The notes under the pieces are model-generated. The model made no database searches and was not told where the DNA came from. It saw only the letters and a program-made list of their open reading frames with translations. Below, piece after piece: positions 17,291 through 25,305 of a DNA stretch of 64,000 nucleotides. The position numbers and the translations under genes were made by a program. The stretch is taken from the NCBI RefSeq assembly GCF_000243415.2, contig NZ_KI912270.1, positions 2,542,001-2,606,000 of the forward strand, given 5' to 3'. This DNA comes from Mycolicibacterium tusciae JS617. Its GTDB lineage: Bacteria; Actinomycetota; Actinomycetes; Mycobacteriales; Mycobacteriaceae. Position 1 is the first letter of the stretch. The number at the start of each line of letters is the position of its first letter.

Positions 17291-18822
17291 CACTGGTGCA
17301 CCATCCTTATGTCGGTGACCTCAGATGGGTCACCGATGCACCCGAGGTGCCGTCGAGTTACCGCCACAAGCGCTTGACGCATCGATGTCCATGATGAGTT
17401 TCGCGGGACTCGGCGGTTACCCGGGGTGTGCCGACCGTCGACAGGGCTGAGCGCCATCGAGCGCCGAACAGTGAGCGAACCGGCAGCCGCACCCCGGCAC
17501 CGAAGTTTGGGTGCCTCCCCACTGGGACTAGCAGCGAGGAGGCTGTGATGAAGTATGCCCCAACGGTCTTGGCGGCGGAACCCGCCAACGGATTGACCAG
17601 TGGAATCGATTGGGCCCGTGACGATCACGCGGTATCGATCGTCGACGACCGCGGCGTCGAGATCCACCGAATCCTCATCGAACACAACGCCGCGGGACTG
17701 CGCACGCTGGTAAGCACATTGGCCCGACGCGGGGTCACCGAAGTGGCCATCGAACGTTCCGACGGCCCCATCGTCGATGCGCTGCTGGCCGCCGGCATCA
17801 CCGTGGTGGTGATCAGCCCCAACCAACTCAAGAACCTGCGGGGACGCTACGGGTCGGCCGGCAACAAAGACGACCGGTTCGACGCCTTCGTGCTCGCCGA
17901 CACCCTGCGCACCGACCGCACCCGGCTGCGCCCCCTGGTCCCCGACACCGCCGAAACCATCGCGTTGCGCACTGCGTGCCGAGCGCGAAAGGATCTCATC
18001 GGCCATCGGGTCGCACTGGCCAACCAGCTGCGCGAACACCTCAACCGCGTCTTCCCCGGCGCCGTGGGCCTGTTCGCCGACCTCGACTCGCCGATCAGCC
18101 TGACGTTCCTGACCCGCTTCGACAGCCAAGATCGCGCCGACTGGCTCAGCCCCACCCGACTGGGCGCCTGGCTGGCCTCGGTGGGATACACCGGCGGCAT
18201 GGATCCCGCGGTCCTGCACACCCGCCTGATCACCGCACCTCGAGGCGCGACTGGCGAGCAAGGCGCGGCCCACGCCCGCGTCACCGGCGCGCTCGTGGCC
18301 ACCCTCAAAACCCTCGTCGAACAGATCAAGTCCCTCTCCGACGACATCGCCGAACAACTCGCCGCCCACACCGACGGACACATCTTCGCCAGCCTGCCCC
18401 GATCCGGGAAAATCAGAGCGGCGAAGCTTCTCGCCGAAATCGGGGACTGCCGCGGCCGCTTCCCCACCCCCGAATCCCTGGCCTGCCTGGCCGGCGTGGC
18501 ACCCTCCACCCGACAATCGGGCACCATGCGAACCGTCGGATTCCGCTGGTCGTGCGACAAACACCTGCGCGACGCAGTCACCGACTTCGCCGCCGACTCC
18601 CGACACGCCAACCCCTGGGCCGCCGACCTCTACAACCGCGCCCGCGCCCACAAACACGACCACACCCACGCCACCCGAATCGTGGCCCGCGCCTGGCTCT
18701 TCGTCATCTGGCACTGCTGGCAAGACGGAGCCGCATACGACCCGGCTCAACACCGAGCCCTTCAAACCCTGCTCAACAACCAAAAAGCCGCCGCCTGACA
18801 CCAGAGTTGACACAGGGCTACT
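17291..18822 (+). mobile_element. IS110-family insertion sequence with long non-coding left end
   Basis: A single transposase gene with about 250 non-coding bases before it, typical of the IS110 group, which has no classical inverted repeats. A CT dinucleotide at 17289-17290 and again at 18821-18822 would rejoin the flanks as ..GCGCT-CATCACCG.., so I propose the element spans 17291-18822; this is inference. The left end contains a perfect 9-bp hairpin (TCGGTGACC 17312-17320 with GGTCACCGA 17328-17336). It sits between nudC and the K+ channel gene, leaving both frames intact. Confidence 0.7.
17548..18798 (+). CDS. IS110-family transposase (DEDD recombinase)
   Basis: 416 residues from ATG 17548, with AGGAGG nine bases upstream. 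The N-terminal RuvC-like DEDD domain starts SGIDWARDDHAVSIVDD (first Asp), with further acidic residues in VAIERSDG and DDRFDAFVLAD. A coiled linker of about 100 residues leads to the C-terminal Tnp2 domain (LPRSGKIRAAKLLAEIGD, LACLAGVAPSTRQSG) with the conserved Ser. These recombinases use an element-encoded bridge RNA. The gene appears intact. Confidence 0.92.
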   Translation: MKYAPTVLAAEPANGLTSGIDWARDDHAVSIVDDRGVEIHRILIEHNAAGLRTLVSTLARRGVTEVAIERSDGPIVDALLAAGITVVVISPNQLKNLRGRYGSAGNKDDRFDAFVLADTLRTDRTRLRPLVPDTAETIALRTACRARKDLIGHRVALANQLREHLNRVFPGAVGLFADLDSPISLTFLTRFDSQDRADWLSPTRLGAWLASVGYTGGMDPAVLHTRLITAPRGATGEQGAAHARVTGALVATLKTLVEQIKSLSDDIAEQLAAHTDGHIFASLPRSGKIRAAKLLAEIGDCRGRFPTPESLACLAGVAPSTRQSGTMRTVGFRWSCDKHLRDAVTDFAADSRHANPWAADLYNRARAHKHDHTHATRIVARAWLFVIWHCWQDGAAYDPAQHRALQTLLNNQKAAA

Positions 18823-18824
18823 CA

Positions 18825-19919
18825 TCACCGCTCGGCGTCCGCGCTGCGGATGTACAGCAGCCGGTCCCCGTTTTCGAGCGCATCGACCTGCTCGTCATCG
18901 ACGCGCACCAGCTTGCCGGCACGGACGACGCCGAGCACGATGTCGGTGTTGTGCCTCGGCGATCCGCCAACCTCTTTGGGGGTGACTTCCCGTTCGGCGA
19001 TCGCGAAGCCGGCGTCGGGGGTGAGAAGGTCTTCCATCATCTCGACAACGCTCGGGGTCTGTACCGCTATGCCCAGCAGCCGGCCGGAAGTCTCGGAGGT
19101 GACCACGGTCGAATCCGCGCCCGCCTGCTCGAGGAGGTGTTGGTTCTCGGCTTCTCGCACTGCGGCGATGATCTTGGCGTTGGGCGCCAACTCACGCGCG
19201 GTAAGGGTGACCAGGACCGCGGCGTCATCACGGTTGGTCGCGACGATGATCGCCTTGGCGTGCTGGGCGCTGGCCAGCCGCAGAATCTCCGAGTCGGTCG
19301 CGCTGCCGCGCACGGTGACGAGGCCAGCACTCTTGGCGCGTTCGAGGGCGACCGGGTCCTCGTCGACGACGACGATATCCGCCGGTGCCACTTCGTCGCC
19401 GATCATCGCGGCGGCCGCGGTCCTGCCCTTCGTGCCGTAGCCCACGATGACGATGTGGTTGCGCACCTTGTTCCTCCATCGCTGGATTTGGTAGACCTGC
19501 CGCGACTGCGTAGTGAGCGTTTCGACCGTCGTCCCGATCAGCACGATCAGAAACGCGATCCGAAGCGGCGTGATGACCAGGACGTTGACCAGCCGGGCGG
19601 ACGGGGTCACCGGGGTGATGTCGCCGTACCCGGTGGTCGACAGTGACACCGTGGCGTAGTACAGGCAGTCCAGGAACGACAGCGGGTCATTGGCGTTCGG
19701 GGTGGCTTCGACGTCGCGATAGCCGTGCCGGTCCAGGTAGACGATCAGAACGGCGGCGAACAGCGCACCAAGGGCGTAGAAGACCCGCCGGATGATGCGC
19801 TGTGTCGGGCTGACCTGTTCGGTCGGGATCTGCACCGTATCGGTCAGCGCGTGGACCGGCTGATCGGCCAAGGTCTGGTCGAATCGGCGGAGCCGACGCC
19901 GCAATCTTCCCTTAGCCAT
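18825..19919 (-). CDS. Potassium channel with RCK (TrkA-N) regulatory domain
   Basis: 364 residues. Two membrane segments (YALGALFAAVLIVYLD and LVITPLRIAFLIVLIG) flank a pore loop with the selectivity filter TTGYGD near residue 105. A Rossmann RCK domain follows (VIVGYGTKGRTAAAAMIGD, VVVDEDP) and a TrkA-C-like end. Rv3200c-like. MthK-type channels gate in response to nucleotides or Ca2+; the ligand here is unknown. The gene is divergent from the DoxX-like gene. Confidence 0.9.
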   Translation of the reverse strand: MAKGRLRRRLRRFDQTLADQPVHALTDTVQIPTEQVSPTQRIIRRVFYALGALFAAVLIVYLDRHGYRDVEATPNANDPLSFLDCLYYATVSLSTTGYGDITPVTPSARLVNVLVITPLRIAFLIVLIGTTVETLTTQSRQVYQIQRWRNKVRNHIVIVGYGTKGRTAAAAMIGDEVAPADIVVVDEDPVALERAKSAGLVTVRGSATDSEILRLASAQHAKAIIVATNRDDAAVLVTLTARELAPNAKIIAAVREAENQHLLEQAGADSTVVTSETSGRLLGIAVQTPSVVEMMEDLLTPDAGFAIAEREVTPKEVGGSPRHNTDIVLGVVRAGKLVRVDDEQVDALENGDRLLYIRSADAER

Positions 19920-19964
19920 CCCAACCCGTCATCGCTCCGCAGGGGCGCACGCCATTATGTAACC

Positions 19965-20396
19965 ATGACCACACCCGTACCCGAACTGCAGCAGATCGCC
20001 AATCCCAAGCGCGCACACCTGATGGGCGCCGGCCTGGTCGGCATGGGCGTCCTGCACTTCGTGGCTCCCAAGCCGTTCGACACGATCATCCCGGAGGAGC
20101 TGCCGGGCAGCGCCCGCTTCTACACCTATGCCTCCGGCGTGGCCGAAATGGGAGTGGGCGGCCTGCTGCTGGCGCCCAAGACGCGCCGCCTCGGTGCGCT
20201 GGCGGCCATCGCCCTGTTCGTCGGCGTGTTTCCGGGCAACGTGAACATGGTCCGGTTGTGGAAAGACAAGCCACTCCCGATGCGTATCGGGGCGATCGCC
20301 CGCCTGCCACTGCAGATCCCGATGATCACCGAGGCGTTCAAGATCTATCGCTCGACAAGCCGCGTGGAGCATTCGGCTGCGGTTGAGCCTTCTTGA
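19965..20396 (+). CDS. DoxX-like small membrane protein
   Basis: 143 residues from ATG 19965, with about four hydrophobic helices (HLMGAGLVGMGVLHFVAP, GVAEMGVGGLLLAP, LAAIALFVGVFPGN, and a weak last one). The pattern resembles the DoxX/SURF4 family of small quinone-linked or redox membrane proteins. The last dozen residues (STSRVEHSAAVEPS) are hydrophilic. No function can be given. A stand-alone TnpB gene starts 175 bases downstream. Confidence 0.65.
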   Translation: MTTPVPELQQIANPKRAHLMGAGLVGMGVLHFVAPKPFDTIIPEELPGSARFYTYASGVAEMGVGGLLLAPKTRRLGALAAIALFVGVFPGNVNMVRLWKDKPLPMRIGAIARLPLQIPMITEAFKIYRSTSRVEHSAAVEPS

Positions 20397-20570
20397 GTAG
20401 TAAGACGATTTGGTTGAGGACAGCGTGGCGTCGAGGTATTCGCACCACCGGCGCGGTCGGCACGGCCAGCCGCCGCGCGCACGCTTGCAGGTGCTCCAGT
20501 CAGTGGATAGGTCGTCCGCGGCCACACACCCAAACGTAAATGTCGGTGGGCTCTGGGAGGTTGGCAGTTG

Positions 20571-21998
20571 ATGAGCCGTCACACCACATTCTGCTACTGC
20601 CTGGACCCCGCCGTCGAGCAGAACGAGGTGCTGTCCCGGCATGCCGGAGCGTCGCGGTTCGCGTTTAACCAGTGCCTACAGATAGTGAAAACCGCGCTCA
20701 CCGACCGCACGACCGATCCGGGCGTCGAGGTGCCATGGACGGGGTTTGATCTGATCAATGCGTTCAACGCGTGGAAGAAAACCGCCGACGCGGGCCGGGT
20801 CTTCACTGTCGACGTCGACGGCGTGGCCGACATAGTGGTGACCGGCTTGTCGTGGCGGCGCGAGGTGTGTCAGCAGGTGTTCGAGGAAGCCGCTGTCGAC
20901 CTGGGCAGGGGCCTGAAAGCGTGGTCGGATTCACGCTTAGGCAAGCACAAAAGCAAGCGGGTCGGGTTCCCCCGGTTCAAGAAGAAAACCACGGCTATTC
21001 CGTCGTTTCGGCTGCGCAACAAACACCCCAAAGGCGCGCGTGCGGCCATCCGCGTCGGCGACAACAACAAGGTCCGGTCGGTCACACTGCCGGGCATCGG
21101 AGCGATCGCGGTGCACGATGACACCCGCCGGCTGCGGCGCATGCTCGCCAAGAACCGCGCGAAAATCCTGTTCGCCACTATCACCTGTCACGGCGGCCGC
21201 TGGTGGATCGCGTTGAACGTCGAGGCCGCCGATCTGCACCCCGACCACCAGCACCCGACTCGCCCTGGCGATGGTGGCGGTTCGGTGGGTGTGGACCGTG
21301 GCCTGTTGTTGTTTCTGGTCGCCGCCACCGCCGACGGTACCGAACTCGCCCGTATCAGCCACGCGCCCAAAGCGCTGGCCACCGGAATGTCCAAGCAACG
21401 ACGGCTGGCTAAGTCGTTGTCACACAAGAAGAAAGGATCACGCAACCGCAAGGATGCCGCCGCCCGGTTGGGCCGGCATCATCATCGTGTCGCCAATGTG
21501 CGCCGCCATTTCCTGCACCAGGTATCAAGTGAGTTGGTCAAGACCCACGACCGGCTCGTCATCGAAAACCTCAACGTGGCAGGCATGCTGCGCAATCACC
21601 GGCTGGCTCGAGCCGTTTCCGATGCGGGCTGGTCAGAGTTCGCCCGGATGCTGCGTTACAAGCAAGCCTGGCGCGGCGGGCTGCTCATCGAAGCCGACCG
21701 CTGGTTTCCCTCGACCCGACTATGCCCGCAATGCGGGACGATCAACAGCGAGATGACGCTGGCCGATCGCGTCTTCACCTGTTTTTGCGGATATAGCGCC
21801 GACAGAGATACCAACGCCGCGCTGAATCTGGCCCGCTGGGGCGACACCCACCACGACGCCCATCGATACCCGGACCCCCAAGCAGGGGGCCGGGCCACCA
21901 ATGCTCGCCGACGGGACGGCGCTGACCAACACCCCCGTGTTGGTGAAACCAGCCCGAAAGACGCGGGAACCGACGTTCACACCGCACCCGCGGCCTGA
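20571..21998 (+). CDS. tnpB: TnpB-family RNA-guided nuclease, IS605/IS1341-like (stand-alone)
   Basis: 475 residues from ATG 20571, GGGAGG upstream. RuvC-type active-site residues are present: Asp in SVGVDRGLL, Glu in VIENLNVAGML and Asp in SADRDTNAALNLAR. A zinc finger CPQC..CFC lies between the last two. The N-terminal part has the TnpB/OrfB wedge and helix-turn-helix features (AGASRFAFNQCLQ). No tnpA is nearby, so the element cannot move by itself. TnpB proteins are ancestors of Cas12 and cut DNA under guidance of an RNA from the element's right end, which here lies between 21998 and the adnB stop. Confidence 0.9.
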   Translation: MSRHTTFCYCLDPAVEQNEVLSRHAGASRFAFNQCLQIVKTALTDRTTDPGVEVPWTGFDLINAFNAWKKTADAGRVFTVDVDGVADIVVTGLSWRREVCQQVFEEAAVDLGRGLKAWSDSRLGKHKSKRVGFPRFKKKTTAIPSFRLRNKHPKGARAAIRVGDNNKVRSVTLPGIGAIAVHDDTRRLRRMLAKNRAKILFATITCHGGRWWIALNVEAADLHPDHQHPTRPGDGGGSVGVDRGLLLFLVAATADGTELARISHAPKALATGMSKQRRLAKSLSHKKKGSRNRKDAAARLGRHHHRVANVRRHFLHQVSSELVKTHDRLVIENLNVAGMLRNHRLARAVSDAGWSEFARMLRYKQAWRGGLLIEADRWFPSTRLCPQCGTINSEMTLADRVFTCFCGYSADRDTNAALNLARWGDTHHDAHRYPDPQAGGRATNARRRDGADQHPRVGETSPKDAGTDVHTAPAA

Positions 21999-22047
21999 AC
22001 TGACGACGCCCGAGGAGGGCGGTGCCGAACACTCAGTTCGACACGCT

Positions 22048-25000
22048 TTAAGCCGCGGTAGTCCCCAGCAGCGCCAGCAAGTCGTCACTGCCGGGTAGAT
22101 CGTCGGGACTGACGGTCAGCCCGCTGCGCACGTAGTGAAACGACGCGCGAACGGATTCGACTGAGATTCCCTGCAGCGCCGCCCACGCCAGCCGGTAGAC
22201 GGCGAGCTGAACGGCCGCGTGCTCCTTGCCTTCCGGCGTGCCGGGTGGGTCGCCTGTCTTCCAGTCGACGACGGTAGCGCCGCCGTCGTCGTCGCCGAAG
22301 ACCGCGTCGATGCGCCCGCGCACCACTCGGCCGCCGAGCACCATGTCGAAAGGCACCTCGACGTCGATCGGGGTGCGCGCGGCCCATGACGACACCGCGA
22401 ACGCGGCCTGCAGTTCGGCGAGTTCGTCGGTAACCGTGGCGTCGTGGTCCACGGCACCGGGCAGGTCGTCGAGATCGAACAGCCGATCAGCGTGATAGAA
22501 GCGCTGTACCCAATCGTGGAAAGCCGTGCCCAGCAGTGCATGTGGGTCAGGTCGGCTTGGCAAGCGGCGTCGCAGTCGTTGCGCTACCGCATCGGGGTCG
22601 CGGCCGAGTTCCACCAGCGTGATGACCGACAGCTGCGTCGGCAGTGGCGGGACCGGGCGGTCGTCGGATCGGTTGCGTTCGGCCAGGAGCGCATCGACGT
22701 CGGATGCCCATCCCTCTTCGCCGTCTGCGGGTTCACTACCTGACTCACCCGACATTGCGTTGGCGACCAGCGCGGCGCCTCGGCCCACATCGTCACGGCG
22801 CGAGCCCGCCGGATCGACGGGCCAGAGCGCTTCGGCTACGTTGTCGCGCAACGGATTGGGCTCACCGTCTGCCGGGGCGGGAGCCCACTGCTCGACGACA
22901 CCGCAGGGCTCGCCTGCAGCATCCGCGCGCTCGATGATCTCCTTGAGCTCCTCGAGGAAGGTCGACGGGCCGCGCGGCTTGGATTCGGACGCTCCCCAGT
23001 GGTGACCGGACAGCAGCAGCGTGTCCTCTGCGCGGGTGATCGCTACGTACAACAGCCGTCGTTCCTCGTCGACGCGGCGCAGCGCCAAACTGTCCTTGTG
23101 GTCAGCGATCTTGTCCGACAGTGTCTTTCGATCATTGACATCCGACGTGTCCAGGACCGGTACACCGTGCTCTGACAACGTCGCCCGATCACCCCGCAGC
23201 AGCGGAGGCAGGTCGCCGGGGTCGGTAAGCCATGTCCGCGCGGACGCGGTCGATGGAAACACCCGGCCGCTGAGATGGGGCACCGCGACGACCCGCCATT
23301 CCAGGCCCTTCGCGGCGTGCACAGTAAGGATTTGAACCCGGTCGTCGGCGACGGACACTTCCGCAGGTGCCAGGCCGTTCTCCACCTGCTCGGCCGCATC
23401 GAGGTAGGCGAGCAGACCGGAAACCGTCGCGGCGGGACGGCTCGCGAAGTCAGCCACCACATCGGCGAACGCATCGAGATGCTCAGTGCCCGACCAGCCC
23501 GCCGACACCCGGCGTGCGGCCCGGACCTCGGTGTCCACTCCGAGTACCCGTCGCACCTCGGCGACCAGTTCAGGCAGCGGGTGCGTGAGATGACCACGAA
23601 GCGCGATCAATTCGCGACTCAGGTCCACGATGCGGGCGTACCCCGTCGCGGAGTACGCCGTCGGAGGGCCCGGATCGCCGACGGCATCCGTCAGGCATGC
23701 GGCGTCGGCGTCGGGTGCGGCTTGCGCGACGACCCGATCCGCCGCCGCACTGTCGGCCGGCTTGCCGAAGTCGTCGAGTTGGACGGCGCGCCGCCACAAC
23801 GCTGCGACGTCGCGCGCGCCCAGCCGCCAGCGTGGTCCGGTCAGCACGCGCATCGCAGCCGCGCCTGCGGTCGGGTCGGCCACCATTCGCAGCGTCGCCA
23901 CGACGTCGGCTACCTCGGGGACACCGAGCAGGCCGGCGAGTCCCACGACTTCGACCGGTACGGCGCGTGCGGTGAGCGCATCGGCAATGGGGCCGGCATC
24001 GGCGTTGCGGCGCACGAGCACCGCCGCCGTCGGTGCCGCGGCGCCCTCGCCGCGAGCCTGGTGATAAATGCGCGCGAGGTGGTCTGCCACCCAATTGCGT
24101 TCGGAGACCACATCTGTCAGCAGTGCGCAGCTGACGGTGCCCTGGGCCGCGTCGGGCTTGGGCCGCAGCTCCCGCACCACCACGGAGCGGCGCCGCGCCT
24201 CGGCGGACACCGCGTTCGCCAGATGCAACGTGCCCGGCGGGTTGCGCCAGCTGGTGCGGAGCTCCAGCGTCGGGGCGGGGCTACCGTCGGCGAGGGGAAA
24301 GTCGGTGGTGAACCGCGGCAGGTTGGTGGCCGATGCGCCGCGCCAGCCGTAGATCGACTGGATGGGATCACCGACGGCGGTCAGGGCCAACGCGTCGTCG
24401 ACCCCGCCGCCGAAGAGCGCCGACAGCGCGACTCGTTGGGCGTGGCCGGTGTCCTGGTACTCGTCAAGAAGTACGACCCGATACCGGTTTCTCAGCTGCT
24501 CGCCGACCTGCGGGAAGCCCGATGCCAACCGCGCGGCAGAGGCCATCTGCATGCCGAAGTCCATGGCCTTCTGCTCACGCATGCTGCGGTGCAGCGCATC
24601 GATGAGCGGGACGAGCTGCGTGCGTTCCGTCTGCGTGGCCAACATGCGGAGCAGCCACTGACTGGGACCGCGATCCCGTTGGTAGGGGCCCGCGGGCAGG
24701 GTATGCACGAGCCGCTCGAGCTCGACATGGGTATCTCGCAACTGCTCGGTGTCGACGAGGTGTTCGGCCAGCTGCCCGGCCAGTCGCAGCACCATCGCGG
24801 TCACAGCCGCCGGGGTCTTGTCGGTGTCGAGGTGCTGTGGATGCTCGCATACGACCCGAAAAGCCAACTGCCACAGGTCGGTTTCGCTCAGCAGCCGAGT
24901 ATCGGGTTCGACCGGGAGCAGCAGACCGTATTCGCGCAACAGGTTGCCGGCGAACGCGTGGTATGTGCTGACGGTGGCGGGATCGTCGGTGAAGTCGGGA

Positions 25001-25305
25001 ACTCCGGGTCCGGCGGGAACCAGGCCCGACCCCGCGAGGCGGGCCAGCCTGGTGCGGACGCGGCGCAGCAGCTGTCCGGCCGCTTTGCGGGTGAACGTCA
25101 GGCCGAGCACCTCGCCGGGTGAGGCGTAGCCGTTGGCGACCAACCAGACCACTCGGGCGGCCATCGTCTCCGTCTTGCCCGCCCCGGCCCCGGCGATGAC
25201 GACCATCGGCCCCGGCGGCGCCTCGATCACGGCCGCCTGCTCGTCGGTGGGGGCGAACAGTCCGAGCGCCGATGCGAGTTCGTCGGGACTGTAGCGCGGG
25301 CTCAC
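22048..25305 (-). CDS. adnB: AdnB subunit of the AdnAB helicase-nuclease
   Basis: 1085 residues from GTG 25305, with AGGAGG seven bases upstream. UvrD-type motor: Walker A GAGAGKTETMAAR near residue 40, LLDEYQDT (motif II), GDPIQSIYGWRGA (III) and YVAITRAEDTLLLSGH (VI). The C-terminal domain is a RecB-like nuclease: GRIDAVFGDDDGG, TVVDWKTGDPP and the QLAVYRLAW helix. AdnAB resects double-strand breaks in mycobacteria in place of RecBCD. Start codon overlaps the adnA stop (GTGA), implying coupled translation and a fixed subunit ratio. The TnpB element ends just beyond the stop. Confidence 0.93.
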   Translation of the reverse strand: MSPRYSPDELASALGLFAPTDEQAAVIEAPPGPMVVIAGAGAGKTETMAARVVWLVANGYASPGEVLGLTFTRKAAGQLLRRVRTRLARLAGSGLVPAGPGVPDFTDDPATVSTYHAFAGNLLREYGLLLPVEPDTRLLSETDLWQLAFRVVCEHPQHLDTDKTPAAVTAMVLRLAGQLAEHLVDTEQLRDTHVELERLVHTLPAGPYQRDRGPSQWLLRMLATQTERTQLVPLIDALHRSMREQKAMDFGMQMASAARLASGFPQVGEQLRNRYRVVLLDEYQDTGHAQRVALSALFGGGVDDALALTAVGDPIQSIYGWRGASATNLPRFTTDFPLADGSPAPTLELRTSWRNPPGTLHLANAVSAEARRRSVVVRELRPKPDAAQGTVSCALLTDVVSERNWVADHLARIYHQARGEGAAAPTAAVLVRRNADAGPIADALTARAVPVEVVGLAGLLGVPEVADVVATLRMVADPTAGAAAMRVLTGPRWRLGARDVAALWRRAVQLDDFGKPADSAAADRVVAQAAPDADAACLTDAVGDPGPPTAYSATGYARIVDLSRELIALRGHLTHPLPELVAEVRRVLGVDTEVRAARRVSAGWSGTEHLDAFADVVADFASRPAATVSGLLAYLDAAEQVENGLAPAEVSVADDRVQILTVHAAKGLEWRVVAVPHLSGRVFPSTASARTWLTDPGDLPPLLRGDRATLSEHGVPVLDTSDVNDRKTLSDKIADHKDSLALRRVDEERRLLYVAITRAEDTLLLSGHHWGASESKPRGPSTFLEELKEIIERADAAGEPCGVVEQWAPAPADGEPNPLRDNVAEALWPVDPAGSRRDDVGRGAALVANAMSGESGSEPADGEEGWASDVDALLAERNRSDDRPVPPLPTQLSVITLVELGRDPDAVAQRLRRRLPSRPDPHALLGTAFHDWVQRFYHADRLFDLDDLPGAVDHDATVTDELAELQAAFAVSSWAARTPIDVEVPFDMVLGGRVVRGRIDAVFGDDDGGATVVDWKTGDPPGTPEGKEHAAVQLAVYRLAWAALQGISVESVRASFHYVRSGLTVSPDDLPGSDDLLALLGTTAA

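Noticed and set aside
17290..18828. 512-codon minus-strand frame across the IS110 element
   Set aside because: Gly/Val-rich shadow of the transposase gene, which has an RBS and catalytic residues.
17976..19646. 556-codon plus-strand frame running out of IS110 into the K+ channel gene
   Set aside because: Pro/Arg-rich alternate frame crossing an element boundary; not protein-like.
23275..25122. 615-codon plus-strand frame inside adnB
   Set aside because: Antisense shadow of the helicase-nuclease gene.
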